From: Pseudobdellovibrionaceae bacterium
Lineage (GTDB): Bacteria; Bdellovibrionota; Bdellovibrionia; Bdellovibrionales; JAMPXM01
Reading direction: 5' to 3'
DNA length: 64,000 nt
Assembly: GCA_021463345.1 (NCBI GenBank)
Contig: JAJTYM010000006.1
Location: 1 to 64,000 of the forward strand
Shown here: in pieces, positions 1-8,251 of the stretch
How the letters are laid out: each line of letters starts with the position of its first letter
Position numbering within the stretch: position 1 is the first letter of the stretch
Made by a program: the position numbers and the translations under genes
The notes under the pieces: model-generated
Told to the model about the DNA's origin: nothing
The model's input: only the letters and a program-made list of their open reading frames with translations
Database searches by the model: none

Positions 1-526
1 TCATCCGCACTCGGCCTTGAAATTTATGTCGCCGCTGGAGTACAGAGAGCAAGCTCGCTCAGGCGAGAAAGTGTACGTTTAACCGGGGGCCATTCCATTT
101 TGAAATGGAGTGACATGCTTTTCTTATCGGGTCGTTATTCGTAATGATTTATAGCTTCCGAAAAGTCGTTCCGTTCCATTGCAGATGATCGTCGAATTTT
201 GAGGTCAGACTCGGGCCCTGACTTGCATTTCGCGTTATACGTTTGAATACCCTGACACTATTCCAACTATGGTCTGGCTCTTTGCTGCAATCTTCGCAGA
301 ATTAGGCCGCTCTGCAACTTTACCGTAAAGGAGACTGCCAGCCTTTCGTCAGGATCTGTTTGCTGTATCGGAAATCGCTCAAGGTTGCGATGGATACCCT
401 ACATCAAGCCGACTCAAGCCGGCCTTGAGAGGATGCGCACGGCGCTTGAGGTTCGCCTGTGAGGCAGACTCAACCTGTTCCGAAATCGTTCCGACTTGAG
501 ACTATGTAATTTGAATCACTTGAATA
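1..526. other. Lower-GC region flanking a tRNA gene, no confident gene
   Basis: This stretch is visibly more AT-rich than the rest of the window and holds no convincing full gene. A reading frame open from base 1 to a TAA at 142-144 on the plus strand encodes 47 residues. It could be the tail of a gene that enters from outside the window, but nothing in it is recognisable. An interrupted palindrome (CTCAAG 413-418, CTTGAG 424-429) is present. Position beside the 3' end of a tRNA-Arg gene and the base composition would fit the end of an integrated element, but no integrase or duplicated tRNA end is visible. Confidence 0.4.
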
Positions 527-603
527 TGGTGACCTCGGGCAGAATCGAACTGCCGACCTACAGTTTAGGAAACCGTTGCTCTATCCAACTGAGCTACGAG
601 GTC
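527..603 (-). tRNA. tRNA-Arg (anticodon CCT)
   Basis: The reverse complement folds as a complete cloverleaf. The acceptor arms are GACCTCG and CGAGGTC, the D-arm is GCTCAGTTGGATAGAGC, and the anticodon arm is ACGGT-TTCCTAA-ACTGT with CCT in the loop. The T-arm carries the GTTCGATTC-type loop, and discriminator A plus an encoded CCA end sit at 527-530. CCT reads the rare AGG arginine codon. The gene stands alone with a low-GC stretch beyond its 3' end. tRNA-Arg genes of this type are common phage and island integration sites, but no integrase is visible here. Confidence 0.95.
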
Positions 604-921
604 ATGTGCGCGAATGACGGGCAGTGTAACGGGTTCGTTGGGCTTTGTGAAGCATCCAGACCAGATTCGTCCCGCTGACTTGCTGCGCCCGCTCGTGCGC
701 GCCGGGCTGCGAGGCCTGATGTGAAGCGGCGTTGAACGCGCCGTGCATGGACTGTGGACGGTTTTCGCGAAATCCCCAGGGGTCTTGACTCAATTTGTAC
801 ACATTTCGCTTCTGCGGCTTGCCGTTGTGGTTTTGCTGCACAGATTGCCTTATGCTGGTTTTTGGCAGGAGGGTGTTCCGCGCCCCCGCCGGCACCGTAC
901 TCTCAACAGAGGAGGTAGAGG
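604..921. other. Intergenic region between tRNA-Arg and the HPF-like gene
   Basis: About 320 bases separate the leftward tRNA from the rightward small ORF, so both promoters should lie here. A TTGACT hexamer is at 785-790, but no good -10 sits at the right distance on the plus strand. Short open frames on both strands lack ribosome sites and look like chance. A clear GGAGG lies at 911-915 just before the next gene. Confidence 0.5.
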
Positions 922-1242
922 ATGTGGATGCCCGATTTGAAGCTGGATTTCTCCGGCTTTCGACCGAGCCTTTCCCTTTCCAACCGCGTGCGCGAGATCG
1001 CGGCCGATGTTTCGATGGAGGCGCCAAGCGACTCCTTCACGAAGGCGACGATTCACCGCATCGTTGACGGCACTGGTGAGGTGTTCGAGGGGATTTTCCG
1101 GATCACTTCGTCGGTCGGCACGTTTCTCGTGCATGAACGCGACACCGACGCATTCCGTCTCGCCGATCGCCTGAAAGAGCGCATCGGCCGCCAGCTCGCG
1201 AACTGGAAAATGCACCGCTTCGCCGATGAGGGTGGTTTTTAA
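922..1242 (+). CDS. Short HPF/RaiA-like ribosome-associated protein (putative)
   Basis: This 106-residue protein shows the pattern of the second half of the HPF/RaiA (sigma-54 modulation) fold. There is a strand with FTKATIHRIVDG, a strand with FEGIFRITSSVGTFLVHE, then a closing helix DAFRLADRLKERIGRQLANWK that matches the family's terminal helix. Family members bind the 30S decoding region and promote ribosome hibernation. The N-terminal strand-helix part is poorly conserved by eye, so the assignment is tentative. The ATG at 922 is preceded by GGAGG at 911-915 with a 6-base gap. A strong rho-independent terminator follows at 1286, so it appears monocistronic. Confidence 0.6.
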   Translation: MWMPDLKLDFSGFRPSLSLSNRVREIAADVSMEAPSDSFTKATIHRIVDGTGEVFEGIFRITSSVGTFLVHERDTDAFRLADRLKERIGRQLANWKMHRFADEGGF

Positions 1243-1285
1243 AGCCCCACGAACGGACCTTCGATCTGAGATTCGAAGCGCTTTT

Positions 1286-1313
1286 CGGCCCCGGGAACGG
1301 GGCCGTTTTTTTT
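1286..1313 (+). terminator. Rho-independent terminator of the HPF-like gene
   Basis: A perfect GC-rich hairpin CGGCCCC-GGGAAC-type stem (cggcccc pairs with ggggccg around gggaac) is followed by eight T residues at 1306-1313, about 45 bases after the stop codon at 1242. Confidence 0.9.
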
Positions 1314-1374
1314 CGAACCCTCCCGCGCTTGCGCGTGGTCGGGGAGCCCGAGGAAAGCGGTCGCCGGCTGGCGT

Positions 1375-1611
1375 TTAGAAGCCGCTTTCCAGGGAGCGGG
1401 CGGCGCGATGGTTTTCCTCGGGTCGGATATCGTAGGGGTCGAGTTGGCTTTGCAGCGGCTTGGCCTGCTGGAACAGTTCACCTTGTCGGGATTGCGCGAG
1501 CAGGCCGAGAATGGTCACCGAAAAGAGCGCGAGCAGCCAGACTTCCCAGAACTCCCGGCGGAATCTGATCGGCTCGGAAACCTTCGACTTCTCTGACGCT
1601 TTTTCCATCAT
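1375..1611 (-). CDS. Small single-pass membrane protein, unknown
   Basis: A 78-residue reading frame starts at tandem ATG codons (1611 and 1608) with GAGG four bases upstream. A charged N-terminus (about residues 1-22) leads into one hydrophobic helix around residues 24-42 (WEVWLLALFSVTILGLLA). A polar tail ending in ESGF follows. The frame stays open upstream to 1794, but the extension is arginine/proline rich and non-coding in character. It is convergent with the preceding gene. No family is recognised. Confidence 0.55.
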   Translation of the reverse strand: MMEKASEKSKVSEPIRFRREFWEVWLLALFSVTILGLLAQSRQGELFQQAKPLQSQLDPYDIRPEENHRAARSLESGF

Positions 1612-1916
1612 GACCTCGCATCTGCGGCGCCTTCCGGGCGGCGCCCCTGTCCCCTGTTCGCGAGGGAGTTCAAACTCCGCGCCAGAGGGAGGCCCTTTTG
1701 CGGTCGCAATCCCTGCGCGTGTCGAACAATTCTCGGCTCGAGCCCGAGGGCGCGTATCATAAGCATTCGAAATCACTGGATCCGCTCCGGGCACTGTCGT
1801 TGCTCAGTCGATGTTCAAGAGAGGCTTGAGGAGCGAGGTTCGGCTTGGGAGCCGTGGACCGGCTAAGCGGACCCGCCCCTGAGCCCTTTCAAAACGTCAT
1901 AAAAGCGGGAGAGAAA
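1612..1916. other. Divergent intergenic region
   Basis: About 305 bases lie between a leftward small membrane protein gene and a rightward lipoprotein gene. Both promoters should be here, but no convincing -35/-10 pair is seen by eye. No gene, repeat or RNA structure is recognised. Confidence 0.4.
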
Positions 1917-2810
1917 ATGGGTTTCAAACTGGCTGTTAAAATGGTGGCTGTGGCGGGGCTCGCCAGCTTGATCGCGATCTCCTGCGCGCCGAAGAAAAAG
2001 ACGAAAACGCCGGTCACTAAAGCCGATGGATCGGCCACCAAGGGCGCGCCGTCCGCCGAAACGATCGAAAAGGTGCTCGCGCAAGCGCTGGGCGCCTCTT
2101 ACAAGGTCGGTGACGAGAACAACAAGCGGGCGTCGCTGCGTTTGGCGGGCGCGACGTTGAAGATGGGCGAAGTGGTCGTCAATAAAGAAGGCGACACGGC
2201 CGCCGCTGAAGTCGAGGTCAAAGCGCTTCTCAACAACCCGGTCGAGGCTGTCGTGGGCAAAGGCGAGATCCGCTCGAGCTCGAAGCTCGGTTCGCTCGAC
2301 ATCGCCGACAACTGCGGTCGCAAAACCGAAGGCTTCGCCATCGAGGCGCTCTGCCTCGGCAAGTCCTGCGACAACGTGCTCGCCATGATCCGCGTGAAGA
2401 GCGAGGGTGACGGCGAGATCGCGCTCCTTTTCCGGCGCGTCGCCCCGGAAAAGACGCATGCTCTCGTCTGGTCGTCCAGCGAGCGTGGCGAGATCAAGAC
2501 CTCTGGTCGCACGGAGTCCGCCGAGAAGGCCCTCGAGGCGATCACGGAGGGGCAGCGCGCCGGCGAAGCCGTCAAGATCAACTCGCAGAACATGAATTGC
2601 GCTCCTCCTGATGAGGCGCCCGCCGCCCCGGCGCCGGCTCCTCAGAAGAGCGCGGATGCCGTGGTCGACGACGCCGACGCGAAGGACGGGGCCGCCGGCG
2701 GCTCGAAAGACAAGTCGAAAGCCGAAGAGGGCGATTCGAGGGAAGACGGGACGAAGGAGAACGGGGCGAAGGCCGCCGTGGCGGAGCCGGCCCCCGAAGC
2801 CGGCGCGTGA
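1917..2810 (+). CDS. Predicted lipoprotein, unknown function
   Basis: The start is set at ATG 1917, which has GGGAGAG directly upstream and opens a clean lipoprotein signal. It has lysines, then a hydrophobic stretch MVAVAGLASLIAI, then a lipobox ending SLIAISC with Cys at about residue 23. The mature protein (total 297 residues) has a lysine/threonine linker. A central domain of about 170 residues contains two cysteine-bearing segments (DNCGRK and LCLGKSCDNV), and the tail is acidic, Ala/Pro/Lys/Glu-rich and low in complexity. No catalytic motif is seen. It is likely exported and membrane-anchored. An upstream in-frame ATG at 1845 would bury the signal peptide and is not preferred. Confidence 0.75.
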   Translation: MGFKLAVKMVAVAGLASLIAISCAPKKKTKTPVTKADGSATKGAPSAETIEKVLAQALGASYKVGDENNKRASLRLAGATLKMGEVVVNKEGDTAAAEVEVKALLNNPVEAVVGKGEIRSSSKLGSLDIADNCGRKTEGFAIEALCLGKSCDNVLAMIRVKSEGDGEIALLFRRVAPEKTHALVWSSSERGEIKTSGRTESAEKALEAITEGQRAGEAVKINSQNMNCAPPDEAPAAPAPAPQKSADAVVDDADAKDGAAGGSKDKSKAEEGDSREDGTKENGAKAAVAEPAPEAGA

Positions 2811-2846
2811 ACCCGCGCGCGCGGGCGGGTTCCGCAGCCATAGGCC

Positions 2847-2897
2847 CGCGAAATTAAAAAAACCCGGGCAGAGGCTCCGGGTTTTTTTAATTTCGCG
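2847..2897. terminator. Bidirectional rho-independent terminator
   Basis: A perfect 21-bp inverted repeat occupies 2847-2867 and 2877-2897, with a GC core (CCCGG/CCGGG), seven A/T pairs and an AATTTCGCG outer arm. It gives a T-run in both directions and lies between the convergent lipoprotein gene and the small minus-strand gene at 2934-3266. Confidence 0.92.
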
Positions 2898-2933
2898 ACG
2901 GCGAAGGCCGCGGGAGGAGCGCGGTCCGGGCGT

Positions 2934-3266
2934 TCAGTTCGAGCGGCGGCTCTTGCGCCCCCTGACTCGGATCATGTTCGCGGCAGCGAGCGCTTTGGAG
3001 GCGGTTTTCGCGGGCGCGGCTTTGCGGAAATCTTTGAGTGAGTAGTGGCCGTAGGTCTTCTTGCGTAGCATTTCCAGCACCTCTTCACGCAATTCCTCTT
3101 CGATGCTGGAACGGTGTTCGTCGAGGATCACGACCGTCCCGTCGAGCGACGTGAGGTAATCCCGCACGACGCGGCTCAGGAACTCCTCCGCGGTCTCCTC
3201 TTCGACGAGCGCGTTGAGCAGATGCCGTTCGAAGATGCTGTACAGGCGGTCCATCGATGATTTCAT
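2934..3266 (-). CDS. Small charged cytoplasmic protein, unknown
   Basis: This 110-residue protein is helical and charged. The first 70 residues are acidic (EEETAEEFLSRVVRDYL, SSIEEELREEVLEMLRKKTYG). The C-terminal 40 residues turn strongly basic (KAAPAKTASKALAAANMI, then RVRGRKSRRSN), which suggests a nucleic-acid or ribosome contact. The start ATG at 3266 has AGGGAAA upstream. It is transcribed toward the strong terminator at 2847-2897 and is divergent from the NFACT gene. I do not recognise the family. Confidence 0.7.
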   Translation of the reverse strand: MKSSMDRLYSIFERHLLNALVEEETAEEFLSRVVRDYLTSLDGTVVILDEHRSSIEEELREEVLEMLRKKTYGHYSLKDFRKAAPAKTASKALAAANMIRVRGRKSRRSN

Positions 3267-3375
3267 GCGGGTTTCCCTCGGGCTTTGACGTGTCCCTCAT
3301 CGGCCGTCGCGGCGGGGACCTGAACGGCGCGGAGAGGCGATTTGCGTCTTTCTTTTCATCGCGCCCGGACCTACG

Positions 3376-4713
3376 ATGCGGATCATGAAGCCTTTGCGCG
3401 ACATCGAGCTGGCCGGCATCGCGAACGATCTTCAGTCGCTGGTCGGGGCGCAGCTGCAGGAGGTCGCGCAGACCGAGTCCGAATTCGGCCTGGCGTTTTA
3501 CCACGACCGACGCATGGTCTGGCTCTGGTTCGACCTCGACCCCAGGAGGCCCCTGGTCCTGCGCTTCGACGACGATCCGCCGCCCGCGGCGCGCTTGAAG
3601 GCGGTAAAGCCCGCGCTGCTGTTCGTGAGGGCCCACCTGGTGGGGCGTAGATTGGCCGGCGCGGCCATGAACGCCGCTTTGGGCCGGGTCCTGGAACTCA
3701 CGTTCCATCACCAGGGGGGCGAAGCCTGCGGGCTGCAGGCGCGGCTCTTCCCGCACGGCGCGAACCTCACGGCTTTCGCCGGAGCCAAATCCGTCAGTCT
3801 CCGCAAACCCAAGGACGCGCCGGCCAAGCCGGCGGCCCGAGCGCCCGAAGTCGAGGCGGCGAAGGACGCGCGCGATTGGGGCCGGCTCCGCGACGAGTGG
3901 CTCGCGCTCAAGACCGGAAAGACCGGGGAAGGGGAGAGCGGCGCGGCTTCGGGAGAGTCCGCGGCGGAGCGGGCGCGGAAGGCCTTCGAGAAGGCGGTCG
4001 CCAAAAAATCGCAGGCGCTCGGGAAAATGCGCGCCGAACTCGTCAGCAAAGCCGATCCCGTTTGGCGCGCGGCCGGCGAATGGGCCAAGGCGCACGGGCT
4101 CGAGGGCGCGTCGCCCGAAATCGCCTCGTGCTTCGATCGGAGCGAGTCCCTGGCCTGGAACATCGAGCGGTGTTTCCAGAAAGCCAAGGACAATGAACGC
4201 AAGCTCGCGGGCGCGCAGGCGCGGCTCCGCTCGCTCGAGAGCGAACTCGACGAGCTCAGGCGGAAAGGGGCGGTCGGGTTCGGCGTCGACGCGCGCCAAA
4301 GGCCGCAAGGTGGCGGCGCCGGGCCGGCGGCGAGCCTGCTCGAGGCGTCCGGCGCGCGCGGCCGGCGGTTCAAACTCGGCGCCGACCTCGAGGCGTACAT
4401 CGGCAAATCGGCCGCCGACAACTTGGCGCTGCTCCGCCGTGCGCGGCCGCATGACTATTGGCTCCACCTGCGCGATTACCCCGGCGCGCACGCGATCCTC
4501 CGCCGTCCGAAGGGACGCAACGTCGGCGATAAGGAGCTGGGAGAGATCGGGCGTTGGGTCGTCGTTCAATCGCTGCACAAGCCCGAATCCGAGCTCGCCG
4601 GCGGGAAATACGATTTGATCCTCGCCGAGTGCCGTCACGTGCGGCCGATCAAAGGCGATAAGCTCGGCCGGGTCCACTACCAGAACGACCGGCTTTTCGT
4701 CGTTCGATTCTGA
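3376..4713 (+). CDS. NFACT-family protein (RqcH/Rqc2/FbpA-related)
   Basis: This 445-residue protein is related to the NFACT family, whose members bind 50S-peptidyl-tRNA complexes and direct C-terminal alanine tailing of stalled chains. An N-terminal NFACT-N-like domain covers about residues 1-140 (lines such as LVLRFDDDP and GRVLELTFHH). A coiled, Ala/Lys/Glu-rich middle follows at about 150-310. The C-terminal NFACT-R (DUF814) domain has HDYWLHLRDYPGAHAILRR, VGDKELGEIGRWVVVQS, a lysine-rich turn and VHYQNDRLFVVRF. It is shorter than the 550-580 residues of firmicute RqcH because the middle is reduced. The ATG at 3376 lacks a strong ribosome site, and a second in-frame ATG lies at 3385. Confidence 0.8.
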   Translation: MRIMKPLRDIELAGIANDLQSLVGAQLQEVAQTESEFGLAFYHDRRMVWLWFDLDPRRPLVLRFDDDPPPAARLKAVKPALLFVRAHLVGRRLAGAAMNAALGRVLELTFHHQGGEACGLQARLFPHGANLTAFAGAKSVSLRKPKDAPAKPAARAPEVEAAKDARDWGRLRDEWLALKTGKTGEGESGAASGESAAERARKAFEKAVAKKSQALGKMRAELVSKADPVWRAAGEWAKAHGLEGASPEIASCFDRSESLAWNIERCFQKAKDNERKLAGAQARLRSLESELDELRRKGAVGFGVDARQRPQGGGAGPAASLLEASGARGRRFKLGADLEAYIGKSAADNLALLRRARPHDYWLHLRDYPGAHAILRRPKGRNVGDKELGEIGRWVVVQSLHKPESELAGGKYDLILAECRHVRPIKGDKLGRVHYQNDRLFVVRF

Positions 4714-4878
4714 GCGCGATTCTGAGCGGACCGCCAAGACCTCAGACGCGTCCTCAACTCAACTCGATGAAGACTCTTGCCCGAACGAGGTGGCCCGCCC
4801 GCCATTCTCAGGCGCCATTTGCACGAGCTAAGTATCGATAGGCGCTGGCGAAACGCCATGCATCATGAGCGGGTCCAC

Positions 4879-4906
4879 TTGACACTTCCGCGCGCGGCAC
4901 TACGAT
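4879..4906 (+). promoter_or_regulatory. Candidate sigma-70 promoter of the ABC export operon
   Basis: A perfect TTGACA (4879-4884) is followed after 16 bases by TACGAT (4901-4906), a 4/6 match to TATAAT. It lies 31 bases before the chosen start of the ATPase gene at 4938 and fits as the start of the four-gene operon. Confidence 0.5.
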
Positions 4907-4937
4907 TTCAATGAATTCCCAAAGGAGAAAACTAGGC

Positions 4938-5927
4938 ATGATCGAAGTTCGTGACCTCACGAAGAGTTATGGCCAGCACAAGGCCATCGACCGGCTGAAC
5001 TTTTCCGTCAACAAAGGGGAAGTCGTCGGATTCCTCGGCCCGAACGGCGCCGGCAAGACCACGACGATGAAGATCATCACCGGCTTCATGGCGCCGAGCT
5101 CGGGGGAAGTGAACGTCGCCGGCCACGATGTCTTCGAGGATCCGGTCGAGGTCAAGAAGCGCATCGGTTACCTGCCGGAAACGCCGCCGGTCTACGGCGA
5201 TATGACGGTCGAGGAGTACCTACGCTTCGTCGCCAATCTCAAGGGCGTCGAGCGCGCCCGGGTCCCGTCGCTCGTCGCGCGCGCGATCGAAAAGACGAGC
5301 CTCGGCGACGTGCGCCGCCGCCTGATCCAAAACCTCTCCAAGGGTTTCCGCCAACGCGTGGGGATCTCCGGCGCGCTCGTCTCGGATCCGGAGATCCTCA
5401 TCCTCGACGAACCGACCGTCGGCCTCGACCCGCGCCAGGTCGCCGAGATCCGCGCGCTCATCAAGGAACTCGCGGGCCATCACACGATCCTGCTTTCGAC
5501 CCACATCCTCCCCGAGGTGCAGGCGAGCTGCAGCCGGATCATCATCATCAACCGCGGCAAGATCGTCGCCGAGGATTCCTTGGGCGGCATCACGCAGAGG
5601 ATGGCGGGCGCGGGCCGCGTGACGATCAAGGTCCGCCGCTCGCCGCCGTCGCTCGCCGAGGGGCTGAGCCGGCTCGCCGGCGTGCGCGGGGTGCGGGCGT
5701 CGGACGCATCGGCCAACGGCCGCGGTCACGGGGCGATCGCCGCCCTCCATTCCGCGTTCGAGATCGAGACCGACGGCGGCGAGGACGCCGTCGAGCGGAT
5801 CGCCGCCCATGTCGTCGGCGCCGGCGCCGGTCTCGTCGACCTGCGTTCGGAGAGCGCCGATCTCGAGAACGTCTTCCTGCAGCTCACGTCCAGCGAAGAG
5901 CAACAGAACCAAGGAGTTGAGTCATGA
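4938..5927 (+). CDS. ABC-2 type exporter ATP-binding protein (GldA-like)
   Basis: This 329-residue ATPase has Walker A GPNGAGKTT (about residues 36-44), an ABC signature LSKGFRQRVG, Walker B ILILDEPTVGLDP and an H-loop STHILPE. A C-terminal extension of about 90 residues is typical of ABC-2/GldA-type ATPases. It should energise the membrane permease encoded next, with which it overlaps by 4 bases (ATGA). I chose ATG 4938 because AAGGAG at 4922-4927 lies 10 bases upstream and the product begins with the usual MIEVRDLTKSYG. The upstream ATG at 4911 would lie on top of the ribosome site. Substrate is unknown. Confidence 0.92.
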   Translation: MIEVRDLTKSYGQHKAIDRLNFSVNKGEVVGFLGPNGAGKTTTMKIITGFMAPSSGEVNVAGHDVFEDPVEVKKRIGYLPETPPVYGDMTVEEYLRFVANLKGVERARVPSLVARAIEKTSLGDVRRRLIQNLSKGFRQRVGISGALVSDPEILILDEPTVGLDPRQVAEIRALIKELAGHHTILLSTHILPEVQASCSRIIIINRGKIVAEDSLGGITQRMAGAGRVTIKVRRSPPSLAEGLSRLAGVRGVRASDASANGRGHGAIAALHSAFEIETDGGEDAVERIAAHVVGAGAGLVDLRSESADLENVFLQLTSSEEQQNQGVES

Positions 5928-6697
5928 GAGGGACACTCGCCATCGCCGGCAAGGACCTGCGGAGCCTCTTTTACAGCCCGCTCTTTTGGGTCACGGCGTT
6001 CCTGCTGACCTTGATCTGGTCGGGGATGTACCATATCTCCCTGGGCGAATTCGCCCAGCGGGCCAATATGGCGCGCATGCAGATGCAAGGAGCCGAGGGC
6101 GGCCCCAACCTGCACAGCGAGGTCTTCACGCGACACGTGGCGCTGGTGCATTTTTTCATGATCCTCGCGGTCGCGGCGCTCACCATGCGCCTGTTCGCCG
6201 AAGAGAAAAAACAGCGCACGTTCGACCTCCTGCTGACGAGTCCCGTGACCGCGACCCAGATCGTGGCCGGGAAATTCCTGGCGGGGCTCGCGGCCGCGTG
6301 GTCGCTGATCCTGCTCTCGCTGCTGTATCCGCTCGCCACCATGACGATCGCGAACTTCGACTGGGGCCCGTTGGCCGCCGCCTACATCGGCTTGATGCTC
6401 CTGGTCGCCTGCTACGTCGCCGTCGGCATGTTCGCCTCGAGCCTGACCGAAAGCGCGGTGCTCGCGGTCGTGATGGCGCTGATTTTTTCGGTTGGCATCT
6501 GGTTCGTCGGCGCGCTCTCCGACGCCGTCGACAGCCCCGCGATGGTGGCGCTCTTCGAGCATCTTTCGATCGGCAATCACTTCTCCGATTTCATGCGCGG
6601 GGGCGTGGGCGTCGCCAGCGTCGTTTTTTTCCTCAGCATGATCTTCCTCAACTGTTTTTTAACCCAACGCGTGGTCGAGTCGTCGCGCTGGAGGTGA
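5924..6697 (+). CDS. ABC-2 type permease (GldF-like)
   Basis: This 257-residue integral membrane protein has about six hydrophobic helices, including segments near residues 14-32, 75-92, 118-140, 148-172, 180-200 and 228-248. It is the GldF/NosY-type permease partner of the upstream ATPase. The motif RLFAEEKKQRTFDLLLTSPV between helices is typical of ABC-2 permeases (E-x-x-x-G/R-T-x-D-L-L). Its ATG overlaps the ATPase stop as ATGA. It is translated in line with the GldG-like gene, which follows after 3 bases. Confidence 0.9.
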   Translation: MRGTLAIAGKDLRSLFYSPLFWVTAFLLTLIWSGMYHISLGEFAQRANMARMQMQGAEGGPNLHSEVFTRHVALVHFFMILAVAALTMRLFAEEKKQRTFDLLLTSPVTATQIVAGKFLAGLAAAWSLILLSLLYPLATMTIANFDWGPLAAAYIGLMLLVACYVAVGMFASSLTESAVLAVVMALIFSVGIWFVGALSDAVDSPAMVALFEHLSIGNHFSDFMRGGVGVASVVFFLSMIFLNCFLTQRVVESSRWR

Positions 6698-6700
6698 GCC

Positions 6701-8251
6701 GTGAGTAAAAAAGGGAAAGCCTGTCTATTGATCGCCGGCCTGTTCATCCTCGCCTCCGGCGTTGCCCGCTTGGTTTTGCAGGTCTGGGACCCGAATCTCT
6801 TCTTCCCCTTGGGGCTCGCCTGCGCGTTCCTCTGCGCCGGCGCGTTCGTCGAGCGGCGCACGATCTCCGAGTTCCTCGGCATGCGCACGACCAAGCACGG
6901 CATGAACATGGGGGCGCTCATCCTCATCGCCGTCGTGGCCCTGGTCTCGGTGAATTTCATCGCGGTCAAGAACGATAAAAAGTTCGACTGGACGAGCGAG
7001 GGCCTGAATTCGCTCTCCGAGCAAAGCCTGAAAGCCGCCAAGGCCGTGACCGACGAGTTCAAGATCGTCCTGCTTTCGCGCCGCGATCAGGACGTCGAAC
7101 GCGCGCGCCGCGTGGTCCTCGACGCCGTCCACAAATACCGCGTCGCGAACTCGAAGATCACGTTCGCGCCGCACGACGCCCGCCAGCGACCCGATCTTGC
7201 GCAGAAGTTCAGTTTCTCGCAGGGCGCGTTCGGGATCTTCGCCGAATACAAAGGCAAACAGCTGCGCATCGAAAAACCAACCGAGGAGGACATCACGCGC
7301 GCGATCATGAGGCTCACGCGCGAGTCCAAGAAGACGGTGTACTTCACCGAAGGGCACGGCGAGCGTTCGCTCGGCGACACGGGGCCGGAGGGCCTTTCCC
7401 TCTACAAGGAAGACCTCGAGACCACGTACGACGTCAAACCGCTCAACCTCGTCGACGCGCAAGCGATCCCCGAGGACACGGCGGCGATCGTCGTCGCGGG
7501 CCCGAAACAGCAGTTCCTCGAAACCGAATTGCGGGCGTTGCGCGATTACGCGCGGGCCGGCGGGCGTTTGCTCGTCGCGATCGACCCGGGCGAGCGCCAC
7601 AACCTCGCCCAACTGACCAAAACCCTCGGCGTCGAATTCAAGAACAACTACGTCCTCGACCCGCGGGCCCAGGTCCCCGGGCGCGGCAACGTCGCCGCGA
7701 TCGGGACCGTTTTCTCGCGCACGAGCGAGATCACCAAGGGGTTCGCGGCCGGTCAGATCGCGATCTTTCAGCTCGGATCGGCCGTCACGCGCGCGCCCGA
7801 CGCGCCGGCCGGCTTCCGCGTCGAGGAGCTCGTACGCACGGACGCGGCGCCGCTTTCGACCAACGACATCTCGAATGAGCGGATCCGGCCGGACGGCAAG
7901 GGCCCCTTCGCGCTCGCGTTGGCCGTCGAGGGCAAGCTGCCGCCGGTGCCCGATGATCCGAACGCGTCGAAAGAGAGCAAGGACTTCTCGGCCGCCGTGT
8001 TCGGCGACAGCGATTTCCTTTCGAACCAGTTGTTCAACCAGAATTTGAACCGCGATTTGATCATGAACGCCACGGCCTACCTGGCGCGCGACACCGATTT
8101 GATCACGATCCGGCCGAACCAGCCGAAGGGCACCGTCCTGGACCTGACGGGCGGCAAGGCCTTGTTCATCCTGCTCGGCTTCCTGGTGCCGCTGCCGATC
8201 CTTTTGCTCACGACGGGCGGCGTGGTCTGGTACCGGAGGAGGACGGCATGA
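6701..8251 (+). CDS. GldG-like ABC-type transport auxiliary protein
   Basis: This 516-residue protein starts at a GTG. Three membrane helices lie in the first 90 residues. A periplasmic segment of nearly 400 residues begins VAVKNDKKFDWTSEG-like and contains YFTEGHGERSL and LRDYARAGGRLLVAIDPGE, which are marks of the GldG/IFT52-like auxiliary domain. A C-terminal helix sits at about residues 485-508, followed by a short basic tail (YRRRTA). It is the usual third member of GldA-GldF-GldG operons. In Bacteroidetes the Gld set is tied to gliding; elsewhere the role is unclear. It overlaps the DUF4340 gene by 4 bases. Confidence 0.88.
   Translation: MSKKGKACLLIAGLFILASGVARLVLQVWDPNLFFPLGLACAFLCAGAFVERRTISEFLGMRTTKHGMNMGALILIAVVALVSVNFIAVKNDKKFDWTSEGLNSLSEQSLKAAKAVTDEFKIVLLSRRDQDVERARRVVLDAVHKYRVANSKITFAPHDARQRPDLAQKFSFSQGAFGIFAEYKGKQLRIEKPTEEDITRAIMRLTRESKKTVYFTEGHGERSLGDTGPEGLSLYKEDLETTYDVKPLNLVDAQAIPEDTAAIVVAGPKQQFLETELRALRDYARAGGRLLVAIDPGERHNLAQLTKTLGVEFKNNYVLDPRAQVPGRGNVAAIGTVFSRTSEITKGFAAGQIAIFQLGSAVTRAPDAPAGFRVEELVRTDAAPLSTNDISNERIRPDGKGPFALALAVEGKLPPVPDDPNASKESKDFSAAVFGDSDFLSNQLFNQNLNRDLIMNATAYLARDTDLITIRPNQPKGTVLDLTGGKALFILLGFLVPLPILLLTTGGVVWYRRRTA

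Noticed and set aside
3085-4737. Long minus-strand open frame of 550 codons
   Set aside because: It is antisense to the NFACT gene, is Arg/Pro/Ala-rich with no family pattern, and reflects the high-GC third-position bias.
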